A program made the position numbers and the translations under genes. A stretch of 22,151 bases of DNA from CAZOBJ01 sp964577825 (lineage in GTDB: Bacteria; Planctomycetota; SZUA-567; JAFGNG01). The DNA is taken from assembly GCA_964577825.1 (NCBI GenBank), contig CAZOBJ010000050.1, positions 1 to 22,151 of the forward strand, in the 5' to 3' direction. The notes beneath the pieces are model-generated. The model made no database searches. It worked only from the letters and a program-made list of their open reading frames with translations, and was not told the DNA's origin. Positions 15,412 to 22,151 of this stretch are shown one piece after another (the stretch's first letter is position 1; each line of letters opens with the position of its first letter).

Positions 15412-17741
15412 GCACGCGCCGCTACAAGGTCAAGCGTCCTGCCGGCCGGTCGGCGCGGATCCGGCTGGACCAAGAGACCCGCACGCCGCGCCGTCTGCTC
15501 GCGCGCATCAACGTGGGCCATGCGCTCACCTGGCAGCGAGCGTTCGCCGCCCTGGGCCTGGTGACACTGGCGGTGCTGCCGCGGGTGTGGGGGCCGTCGC
15601 TTGTGCCGTACCGGCTGCGCCAGGAGCTGCGCCAGCCCCTGTACGCGCGCCTCGACTTCACCTACACGAATCCCGACCAGGCCGAGCAAATCCAAGCGCA
15701 GGTCGAGCGAGAGTTCAGCCGGTTCTACCAGGAAGACACCGACTGGCTTGATACCGTGTTCGGTCCGATGCGCGGACTGTTCCTGCGCGCGCATGCGCTC
15801 GCCGGCAGCGAGTTGGAGGTGGCCGAGGCCGCCGAGAGCCTGGCGACCTTTGCCGAGTCGCAGGACCTGGGCATCGACCAAGGGGAGTGCGCGCGGATCG
15901 TGGAGGAGCTGCGCAACAAGCAGCGCCCCCTGTACCTGTATCACGACATCCTGGATCCGGCCAACCGAATCCTCAAGAATCGATTCTATGGGCCGGGCGT
16001 TCTGTCCAACGACGATTTCTCGCGCGAACGCGGTCGGCGTGTGCGCGTGGTCAGTCCGGGGGTGGTGGTGCGAAGCGCGCCCGTGGGCTCGCCCGAGGGC
16101 GCCATGAGCCTACAGGACGCTCGCCAGGCCGTGCACCGTTACTTCGAGGAGACCCTCTCCCGGCTCGACCCGGGGTTCCGCACCTTGTACGCGGACATCG
16201 TGGCGCGCCAGCTGCGGCCTACGCTGAGCTTCCTTCCCGATCGCACGAAGACAGCCAAGCAAGAAGCCATCGCCTCCAGGGTCGAGGAGGTGGAGCACAT
16301 CGAGGAGAGCGAGGTCCTGGTACCGGCGGGCAAGCCCTTGACCCAGGCGGACCTGGAGCGCATCCGCGCCGAGACGGCCGCGTATGAACAGGCGCGCGGC
16401 TACACCCCGCGGCTTATGCGCCTGGCGGGGATGGGCGCGCTCCTTCTGATGGGCGCGATCGGATTCTTGTTCTACCTGGCCCGGTTCGAGGGCACGGTGC
16501 TCGAGCACCCCAGGCAGCTGGCCAGCGTGGCGCTCCTGGCCATCGTGATCCTGTGGTTGCTCCAGGCCGGCAAGATGACCGGCGTGCGCGTGCCGCTGGC
16601 GCCCATCGGGCTGGCAGCCGGAGTCGCCGGACTCGTATTCGGCCCCCGGGCGGGCGTGGGCGCGGGCAGCCTGTTCGCGTTCGCAGCGTTCCTGGTCACC
16701 CAGGCAGAGGTCGGCGAGTCCCTCGCCCTGCTGGGAAGCTCCTGGATCTTCGCCCTGGGCGCGCCCATGGTGCGCCGCCGCTCCGGGCTGTTGCGCTCGG
16801 CGTGCTTCGCCGGCGGCGTGGCGCTCGTAGGTACCATTTGCTTCCGCCTCGCGCGAAGCGGCGCGCCGGCCATCGCCGGAGCGCGCGAGGACTGGATCGA
16901 CTTCCTGGGGTGGTACGGCGCCTGGGACCTCGTGGCCTGGGTGCTGTGCGGGGCGCTGTTGACCGTGGCCCTGCCCCTGACCGAGCGACTGTTTGGCGCG
17001 GCGACAAACGTCACGCTGCTCGAGCTCTCCGACCAGGATCATCCCTGCCTGCGACGGCTCATCCTGGACGCCCCGGGCACGTACCACCACAGCGTGGTGG
17101 TGGGCAATCTGGCCGAGGCCGCTGCCGAGGCGGTCGGCACGCACACGCTCCTGGCACGCGTGGCCAGCTACTATCACGATATCGGGAAGCTGGCCAAACC
17201 CGAGTACTTCAGCGAAAACGATACGGGCCGCAGTCCGCACGACGAGCTGTCCCCCACCATCAGCACGCTCATCATCGTGGCGCATGTGAAAGACGGCGCG
17301 GACCTGGCCCGCCAGTTCGATCTGCCGCAGGCCATCGTCGACATCATCGAGCAGCACCACGGCGACAGCGTGGTGCCTTTCTTCTACCACCGCGCGCAGG
17401 AACTCGCCGAAGACCCGGACGAAGTGCCGGAGGCCGCGTTCCGCTACCCCGGGCCGCGGCCCCGGTCCAAGGAGGCGGCCATCGTGCTGCTCGCCGACTG
17501 CGTGGAGGCCGCCAGCCGCACGTTGGGCACCCCGACTCCCGCGCACGTGCGCCGGCTCGTGCACGAGGTGGTCATGAGCAAGCTCACCGACCATCAGCTC
17601 GACGACTCGCCGCTCAGCTTCCGCGACGTCGCCACGATCGAGCGCAGCTTCGAGCGCACGCTCAACGCCATGTTCCACTCGCGCGTACGCTATCCCGAGG
17701 GCGCGCAGCCCCAGACCGGCCCGCCGGGAGGCGCCTCGTGA
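15408..17741 (+). CDS. pgpH: 7TM-HD membrane phosphohydrolase, PgpH/YqfF family (probable cyclic di-AMP phosphodiesterase)
   Basis: The 777-residue protein has the PgpH layout: a basic N terminus, one membrane helix (about 44-62), an extracytoplasmic 7TMR-HD domain (about 63-330), a block of membrane helices (about 335-530) and a cytosolic HD domain. The HD domain shows LDAPGTYHHSVVVGNLAEAAAEAVG with His560/His561, YYHDIGK with the His590-Asp591 pair, DIIEQHHGDS, and a later Asp in LLADCVEAASR. Characterised members hydrolyse cyclic di-AMP; no diadenylate cyclase gene is in the window to support that here. It starts with GTG overlapping phoH and its stop overlaps ybeY, matching the phoH-pgpH-ybeY order seen in Firmicutes. 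Confidence 0.93.
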   Translation: MSTRRYKVKRPAGRSARIRLDQETRTPRRLLARINVGHALTWQRAFAALGLVTLAVLPRVWGPSLVPYRLRQELRQPLYARLDFTYTNPDQAEQIQAQVEREFSRFYQEDTDWLDTVFGPMRGLFLRAHALAGSELEVAEAAESLATFAESQDLGIDQGECARIVEELRNKQRPLYLYHDILDPANRILKNRFYGPGVLSNDDFSRERGRRVRVVSPGVVVRSAPVGSPEGAMSLQDARQAVHRYFEETLSRLDPGFRTLYADIVARQLRPTLSFLPDRTKTAKQEAIASRVEEVEHIEESEVLVPAGKPLTQADLERIRAETAAYEQARGYTPRLMRLAGMGALLLMGAIGFLFYLARFEGTVLEHPRQLASVALLAIVILWLLQAGKMTGVRVPLAPIGLAAGVAGLVFGPRAGVGAGSLFAFAAFLVTQAEVGESLALLGSSWIFALGAPMVRRRSGLLRSACFAGGVALVGTICFRLARSGAPAIAGAREDWIDFLGWYGAWDLVAWVLCGALLTVALPLTERLFGAATNVTLLELSDQDHPCLRRLILDAPGTYHHSVVVGNLAEAAAEAVGTHTLLARVASYYHDIGKLAKPEYFSENDTGRSPHDELSPTISTLIIVAHVKDGADLARQFDLPQAIVDIIEQHHGDSVVPFFYHRAQELAEDPDEVPEAAFRYPGPRPRSKEAAIVLLADCVEAASRTLGTPTPAHVRRLVHEVVMSKLTDHQLDDSPLSFRDVATIERSFERTLNAMFHSRVRYPEGAQPQTGPPGGAS

Positions 17742-18217
17742 TCCGCATCCACCGGCAGCTCACGGGCGCGCGAGTGCCTCGCAGCCTGCTCGCCGAGGTC
17801 CTGGAAGACGCCCTGAACCAAGAGGGCCCGGACCGCGCCGCCGCGGTCGACCTGCTCGTCACCGACGACCGTGGAATCGCGCGCTTCAATCGCAGGCACA
17901 CCGGCCGGCGCGGGGCCACGGACGTGCTGGCCTTCCCGGACGGCGAGCCCGAGGCGGAATCGGGCCTCCTGCATCTCGGGGACGTCATTATCAGTCTGCA
18001 GACGGCCCGGCGCGAGGCCGCGCGGCGAGGTTGCCCCATGCGAGAGGAGCTCGCCCTGTACGCGGTGCACGGCCTTCTGCACCTCTTAGGCTACGACGAC
18101 CACATCGATTCGCGGCGCGCGGCCATGCGCGCGGCCGAGCACCGCGCACTGGCTCGACACGGCATTCGTCCGCATTGGGACAAGGATCCGCGAGGCGAAC
18201 GGCGCCCGCGCGCCTAA
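17738..18217 (+). CDS. ybeY: Endoribonuclease YbeY
   Basis: The 159-residue zinc-dependent RNase family acts in 16S rRNA 3'-end maturation and ribosome quality control. ATDVLAFPDGE (60-70), LLHLGDVIIS (77-86) and YAVHGLLHLLGYDDH (108-122) identify it. His111 and His115 match the zinc motif, but the third His is at 122, one residue later than in the canonical HGxxHLxGYDH because Asp is doubled. The GTG start follows GGGAGG (17726-17731) and overlaps the pgpH stop by 4 nt. The long frame open upstream of 17738 is only a shadow of pgpH. Confidence 0.94.
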   Translation: MIRIHRQLTGARVPRSLLAEVLEDALNQEGPDRAAAVDLLVTDDRGIARFNRRHTGRRGATDVLAFPDGEPEAESGLLHLGDVIISLQTARREAARRGCPMREELALYAVHGLLHLLGYDDHIDSRRAAMRAAEHRALARHGIRPHWDKDPRGERRPRA

Positions 18218-18242
18218 CGAGCACCGGGTGAGGAGGGGTACC

Positions 18243-19028
18243 ATGCAGTGCGACGAGGTCGAGTACCGGATTGTGGGTGACGACCTGCAACTCGTGGAGG
18301 TGGACCTGGACCCCGGCGAGACCGTGATCGCCGAGGCCGGGGCCATGACGTACATGGACGACGGGCTCCAGTACGAGGCCCGCATGGGGGACGGCTCCGC
18401 CGCGGAAGGCGGCCTGGCCGGCAAGCTGCTGGGCGCGGGCAAGCGCATGCTCACCGGAGAAAGCGTGTTCTTGACCCACTTCACCAACGCGGGCCCCGGC
18501 AAGCGGACCGCGGCCTTTGCCGCACCCTACCCGGGCAAGGTGATCGCCCTGGACCTGGCAAAGCTGCGCGGCGAGATCACCTGCCAGAAGGACGCCTTTC
18601 TGTGCGCGGCGCGCGGCACCCAAATCTCCATCGCGTTCAACCGCCGCATCGGCGCGGGCATCTTCGGCGGCGAGGGCTTCATTCTCCAGCGCCTGCAGGG
18701 AGATGGGCTCGCCTTTGTCCACGCCGGGGGCACGGTGGTACGCCGCAAGCTGGAAGGCGAGACGATCCGGGTGGACACCGGATGCCTGGTGGCCTTTACC
18801 TCGGGCATCGACTACGACATCCAGGCCGCCGGCAACCTGAAAAGCATGTTCTTCGGCGGGGAGGGGTTCTTCTTCGCCACGCTCTCGGGCATGGGCTATG
18901 TGTGGCTCCAGAGCCTGCCGTTCAGCCGCCTTGCGGACCGGATTCTCGCACACGCGCCGCGCGCGGGCGGGCGCAGCCGAGGCGAGGGATCGGTGCTGGG
19001 AGGCCTGAGTCGCTTGATGGAGGACTGA
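18243..19028 (+). CDS. AIM24/TIGR00266-family protein
   Basis: The 261-residue product is a Gly-rich all-beta protein of the AIM24 (TIGR00266) family. Visible features include VEVDLDPGETVIAEAGAMTYMDDGLQYEARMGDG, an LLGAGKRMLTGESVFLTHFTN segment, PGKVIALDL, and FGGEGFILQRLQGDGLAFVHAGGTVV. Bacterial members have no settled function; the yeast namesake affects mitochondrial organisation. I use ATG 18243, since the GTG at 18228 overlaps the ribosome site GGAGGGG. It is 25 nt after ybeY, so probably in the same operon. The next gene is 114 nt away after an AT-richer patch. Confidence 0.9.
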   Translation: MQCDEVEYRIVGDDLQLVEVDLDPGETVIAEAGAMTYMDDGLQYEARMGDGSAAEGGLAGKLLGAGKRMLTGESVFLTHFTNAGPGKRTAAFAAPYPGKVIALDLAKLRGEITCQKDAFLCAARGTQISIAFNRRIGAGIFGGEGFILQRLQGDGLAFVHAGGTVVRRKLEGETIRVDTGCLVAFTSGIDYDIQAAGNLKSMFFGGEGFFFATLSGMGYVWLQSLPFSRLADRILAHAPRAGGRSRGEGSVLGGLSRLMED

Positions 19029-19087
19029 ACCGGCGCGGATACCGTTTGCACTCCCCCTACCGGATAGAGTACATTAGTAGGAGGAAG

Positions 19088-19147
19088 ATGACCCGCGGGA
19101 ACCGGGTGCGGGTCTGTTTCGGGCATATGTGGAGGACCCATCATTAG
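19088..19147 (+). CDS. Possible 19-codon leader ORF before the CNNM gene
   Basis: ATG 19088 has AGGAGG (19079-19084) just upstream and runs 19 codons to TAG 19145-19147. The stop overlaps the proposed ATT start of the next gene by one base. The basic product (MTRGNRVRVCFG...) matches no family I know. It might couple translation to the following gene, or be chance. A poor promoter-like pair lies upstream (TTGCAC 19046-19051, TACATT 19070-19075). Confidence 0.35.
   Translation: MTRGNRVRVCFGHMWRTHH
19131..19135 (+). promoter_or_regulatory. GGAGG site pointing to an ATT start
   Basis: GGAGG stands 7 nt before ATT 19143 in the CNNM frame, while the first canonical start, GTG 19179, has no such site. 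It lies inside the small leader ORF. Confidence 0.5.
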
Positions 19148-20447
19148 TACGCAGCTCATCAACGGACTGGCGGGCCTTGTGTTCTTTCTGCTTGCCGGAA
19201 TCCTGATGCTCGGCGACGCCGCGGTGCGCATGTTCAGCCGCACCCAGATGGAGGAGGTCCTGGACAAGCGCAAAGCGGGCACCTGGCGCCGCCGCCTGTG
19301 CTATCCCTTTCTGCACAGCCAGGACGCATTGTCGCTGACCTGCTCCCTGCTGGCGGTCATGGCCGTGGGGCTGTACTACGGCTGGGGCCTGACCCGCTGG
19401 GAGTGGCAGGCCGGCGACGCGTGGCTCATCGCCGGGCTCACCCTCCCTCTGCTGGGCGCGGCGATCGTGGTCAACATCCTGGCCCGCTACCGCACCGAGG
19501 AGGTGCTGCACACCCTGGTCCCCTTCCTATGGCTCTTGACCGCACCGGTGCGGCCCCTGGGGCTGGCCATCGTGCGGCTGGAGGAATGGATCCACCGCGC
19601 GGGCGGCCGTGATGTGGAGGAGGAAGAGACCGAGGACCGCGAGGAAATCCTCGCCGCGGTCACCGACGGCGAGCACGAGGGCGTGGTGGCCGAGGGCGAG
19701 CGCGAGATGATCGTCAACATCTTCGACCTGAAGAACTTCGACATCCGCGACATCATGACCCCGCGCACGGAGATCTGCGCCATCGAGGCGCAGGAGAGCC
19801 TCCAGGCCGCCGTGGCCCTGGCCCTGCGCGAGGGGTACACGCGCATTCCGGTCTTCCAGGACACCCGCGACAACATCAAGGGAATCTTCCACGTCAAGGA
19901 CGCGCTCGATTACTGGCGCGTGCCCACGGAGACGGTGCCCAGCCTCAAGTCGGTCATGCGCCAGCCCCTGTTCGTGCCCGAGACCAAGAGCGTGGCGGAT
20001 CTGATGACCGAAATGCAGGACAAGAAGGCCCACATCGCCGTGGTGCTCGATGAATACGGCGGCACGGCCGGCCTGGTCACCATGGAAGACATCGTCGAGG
20101 AGATCGTGGGCGAGATCCAGGACGAGTACGACATGGAGGAAGGCGTGCGCCTGCGCGAACTGGGGCCTGGTCGCTTCGAGATGGACGCACGCACCCATGT
20201 GCATGACGTAAACGAGGCGCTGGGCGAACGCGTGCTCCCCGAGACCGAGGACTACGAGACCCTGGGCGGGTTCGTGCTCGACCAGCTCGGCCACGTCCCG
20301 CAGCCGGGCGAGACATTCGCTTGGGAAGCGCTGCGGTTCACCATCCTGGCCGCCACGGAGCGGCGCATCGAGCGGATTCGCGTCGAAGGTCCGTCCACCG
20401 AGGAACAGGTCGCCCCGGAGCGCGAGGATCTGCGCGCGGTCCCCTGA
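19143..20447 (+). CDS. CNNM/CorC-type membrane protein with two CBS domains (hemolysin C family)
   Basis: From ATT 19143 the product is 434 residues; the first canonical start, GTG 19179, gives 422. The earlier start restores a full first membrane helix (LINGLAGLVFFLLAGILMLGDAAV) and an ordinary ISTQL (MSTQL) beginning. Two or three further helices follow to about residue 150 in a DUF21-like domain, then an acidic linker (VEEEETEDREE) and a CBS pair beginning at DIRDIMTPRTEI (Met205). The second CBS has HIAVVLDEYGGTAGLVTMEDIVEEIVGEI, and the C terminus is a CorC/HlyC transporter-associated domain (DYETLGGFVLDQLGHVPQPGE). Relatives are linked to Mg2+/Co2+ transport. It lies 22 nt before recO. 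Confidence 0.88.
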   Translation: MSTQLINGLAGLVFFLLAGILMLGDAAVRMFSRTQMEEVLDKRKAGTWRRRLCYPFLHSQDALSLTCSLLAVMAVGLYYGWGLTRWEWQAGDAWLIAGLTLPLLGAAIVVNILARYRTEEVLHTLVPFLWLLTAPVRPLGLAIVRLEEWIHRAGGRDVEEEETEDREEILAAVTDGEHEGVVAEGEREMIVNIFDLKNFDIRDIMTPRTEICAIEAQESLQAAVALALREGYTRIPVFQDTRDNIKGIFHVKDALDYWRVPTETVPSLKSVMRQPLFVPETKSVADLMTEMQDKKAHIAVVLDEYGGTAGLVTMEDIVEEIVGEIQDEYDMEEGVRLRELGPGRFEMDARTHVHDVNEALGERVLPETEDYETLGGFVLDQLGHVPQPGETFAWEALRFTILAATERRIERIRVEGPSTEEQVAPEREDLRAVP

Positions 20448-20469
20448 CCGGCCCGAGCGGAGTCGCGGG

Positions 20470-21243
20470 ATGTCTCTGCGCAAGTGCGAGGCGATCGTCG
20501 TGCGGCGCATGCCGTTTCGCAACAGCTCGCTGATCGTGGGCATGTTGGCCCCCACCCAGGGCCTGGTCGAGGGCATCGCCAAGGGCGCGCGTCGATCCAG
20601 GAGCCCGCTGTACGGGCGGCTGGACTACTTCCGCGAAGGCGAGCTCGTTTACTACGAACGCCGGTCCGGGACGCTGTCAGTGGTCAGCCAATTCTCGCCC
20701 GTTGCCGAGCACGCCGAACTCGGCCGCACCGTGGGCGGATTCGCGGCCGGGATGCTCTTCTGCGAGGCGGTCAACGCCGGGTGCGTGCCCGAATCTCCGG
20801 CGCCCGAAGCGTACGCACTCTTACAGCGCGGCCTGGCCGCGCTCGAGCACGGCGCACAACCGGCCAAGACGGCGTCCGCATGGGGGCTCGGGCTACTGGG
20901 CGCCCTTGGCTTCGCCCCGATGCTCGAGGCGTGCGTGGACTGCGGCCGTCCGTTGACCGACAACGCGGCCGGTCTGGATGCCGAACGCGGCGGAGCGGTA
21001 TGCACGGAGTGCGCGCGCGGCGCACGCGTACGCGAGATCGACCCCGGCGTGCTCAAGGCGCTGGCGTTCCTCCAGCGCCAGGGGGTCCAGGGCGGCCAGC
21101 GCCTGGGCCTGCGCGCGCGAGAGACCCGCGCCGTGCTCGCGACGGTGGTCGACCTCTTGGAGGCCCAGCTCGCGCGCAGGCTGCACAGCGGGCGGTTCCT
21201 GTTGCAGGTCATTGGCCGGGAGCGACTCACCCATGCGGCATGA
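20470..21243 (+). CDS. recO: DNA repair protein RecO
   Basis: The 257-residue protein has an N-terminal OB-fold (KCEAIVVRRMPFRNSSLIVGMLAPTQGLVEGIAKGARRSRS) and a helical C-terminal domain with a zinc site, CVDCGRPL (Cys155, Cys158) and VCTEC (Cys178, Cys181). RecO loads RecA onto SSB-coated gaps with RecR and anneals strands. GCGGAG (20457-20462) lies 7 nt before ATG 20470. RecO commonly closes the phoH-ybeY-era type cluster; here era is absent and a CNNM gene precedes it. The next gene starts inside its last codons. Confidence 0.93.
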   Translation: MSLRKCEAIVVRRMPFRNSSLIVGMLAPTQGLVEGIAKGARRSRSPLYGRLDYFREGELVYYERRSGTLSVVSQFSPVAEHAELGRTVGGFAAGMLFCEAVNAGCVPESPAPEAYALLQRGLAALEHGAQPAKTASAWGLGLLGALGFAPMLEACVDCGRPLTDNAAGLDAERGGAVCTECARGARVREIDPGVLKALAFLQRQGVQGGQRLGLRARETRAVLATVVDLLEAQLARRLHSGRFLLQVIGRERLTHAA

Positions 21244-22151
21244 GAACGCTTATCGATCGAATGCTGTCGGAATCGTGCTTCTTTGCGGCGTTGCGATGGC
21301 CTTGTGTCGGCCTGTGGCGGCCGCCGACCCGGCTGCGCGCACCCCCGAGCAGGAGATCCGCTACGCCCATTGGCTGGTGGAGAGCGCCGCGCAAAAGGCC
21401 CTGGACCGGTTCGATGCGTATCTGGCCGCCGACCCGCAGCCCGACCTCGCCCCCTGGGCGCGCTACGGCCGGGGACGGGCGCTCTTCGCCCTGGGCAGGC
21501 TGCAAGAAGCCTTTGAGGCGGTTCAGGAGAGCTTCCCAGAGAAGCGCCCCGCCCCGGACCGGCTCGCGGCCCGCTGCGGGCTGGAGGTGCGCATCGCCCA
21601 TGCGTTCGCGGCTCGTGCGGCGGACCCGGACAAGGACGGGGACCGGAAAAATGCCGCGGCCCTGGCGGCTGCCTCTCGCGTTTTCGAGGCGGTCGTGTAT
21701 AATAATCCCGACGGGCCGTATGTGGCCGAAGCTCTCTTGGGGCTTGGAGATGTGGAGCTTGCGCGCGCACGGCCGGGCCGGGCGGCACAGGCGTATCTGC
21801 GGCTTGTCGAGGTGGGTGAGGACAAGGCGCTCGCGGACCTCGCCCGAGCGCGCGCGGCCCTCGCCTTGGCGCGGGCGCACCGCGCGGACGAAGCGCCCGT
21901 GGACGCGCCCCTGGACCGGGCCGCCGAGCTGCTCGACAGCCTCGACGAGTCGCCTGGGGCGCCCCCCGCGGACGTGAGGGCCGCCCGTCGGGCGCTCGCG
22001 GAGGCGCGGGCCCGGGACCGGCTGGACCGGGCGCTGTTCTACCTGCGCACGCCGGGGCGGCGTTCGCAGAATGCGGCAGTCTATCTGCTGCGATCCGTTG
22101 TAGAGAATCATCCCCGGACCGACGCGGCCGCCGAGGCCCGTGGGCACCTGG
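21233..22151 (+). CDS. Exported TPR-like protein, BamD/YfiO-like in its C-terminal part (3' end beyond the window)
   Basis: An uninterrupted frame begins at ATG 21233, overlapping the recO end by 11 nt, and is still open at the window edge after 306 codons. The N terminus is a signal peptide (NAVGIVLLCGVAMALCRPVAAA, cleavage probable near AAA-D). The mature part is Ala/Arg/Leu-rich helical repeats: WARYGRGRALFALGRLQEAFEAVQE, a PYVAEALLGLGDVELARARPGRAAQAYLRLVE unit, and near the end DRALFYLRTPGRRSQNAAVYLLRSVVENHPRTDAAAEARGHL, which resembles BamD/YfiO repeats. There is no clear lipobox, so it may be periplasmic rather than a lipoprotein. GGGAG (21218-21222) lies 10 nt upstream. A role in outer-membrane or envelope assembly is inference. 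Confidence 0.75.
   Translation, partial: MRHENAYRSNAVGIVLLCGVAMALCRPVAAADPAARTPEQEIRYAHWLVESAAQKALDRFDAYLAADPQPDLAPWARYGRGRALFALGRLQEAFEAVQESFPEKRPAPDRLAARCGLEVRIAHAFAARAADPDKDGDRKNAAALAAASRVFEAVVYNNPDGPYVAEALLGLGDVELARARPGRAAQAYLRLVEVGEDKALADLARARAALALARAHRADEAPVDAPLDRAAELLDSLDESPGAPPADVRAARRALAEARARDRLDRALFYLRTPGRRSQNAAVYLLRSVVENHPRTDAAAEARGHL

Noticed and set aside
21698..21703. Perfect TATAAT inside the TPR-like gene.
   Set aside because: It encodes Tyr-Asn within a coding frame and has no -35 at suitable spacing.

Overview
This is a GC-rich bacterial window that is mostly conserved housekeeping genes. Two genes at the left lie on the minus strand. From about 3.0 kb to the right edge everything lies on the plus strand in tightly packed operons. 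The periplasm-directed TPR protein at the right edge and the glycerophospholipid and undecaprenyl genes suggest a diderm. A ferredoxin-fused EtfA suggests an anaerobic or facultative lifestyle. The mixture (PgpH next to PhoH and YbeY, CNNM/CBS protein, AIM24 protein, URO-D-like and aldo/keto-reductase-like genes) reminds me of Planctomycetota and neighbouring phyla, but I cannot place the organism from sequence alone.

Layout. (1) 233-2416, minus strand: a two-gene unit with an aldo/keto-reductase-like TIM barrel followed by a uroporphyrinogen-decarboxylase-family protein, neither with a known substrate. (2) 2417-3010: a divergent gene-free region with a promoter facing each way and a large hairpin in the rpmF leader. 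(3) 3011-7947: rpmF, plsX, fabH, fabG, acpP, fabF, a type II fatty-acid-synthesis and phospholipid-initiation cluster that lacks fabD. (4) 7988-11365: an acyl-CoA dehydrogenase followed by etfB and an etfA carrying an N-terminal two-[4Fe-4S] ferredoxin domain, the arrangement known from electron-bifurcating or caffeoyl-CoA-reductase-type systems. (5) 11469-18217: purA, uppS, cdsA, phoH, pgpH, ybeY, with three consecutive 4-nt GTGA overlaps. (6) 18243-22151: an AIM24-family protein, a CNNM/CorC-type membrane protein with an apparent ATT start behind a tiny ORF, recO, and the 5' part of an exported TPR/BamD-like protein cut by the window edge.

How the genes work together. PlsX makes acyl-phosphate for phospholipid synthesis and FabH/FabG/AcpP/FabF elongate acyl chains. 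UppS makes the lipid carrier for peptidoglycan, and CdsA makes CDP-diacylglycerol. PhoH, YbeY and RecO belong to RNA and DNA maintenance, and PgpH-type proteins degrade cyclic di-AMP. I found no obviously new defence or mobile system. The best leads are the acyl-CoA dehydrogenase/Etf module attached to the FAS cluster, the non-canonical start and leader ORF of the CNNM gene, the orphan URO-D/AKR-like pair, and altered signature motifs in YbeY and CdsA.
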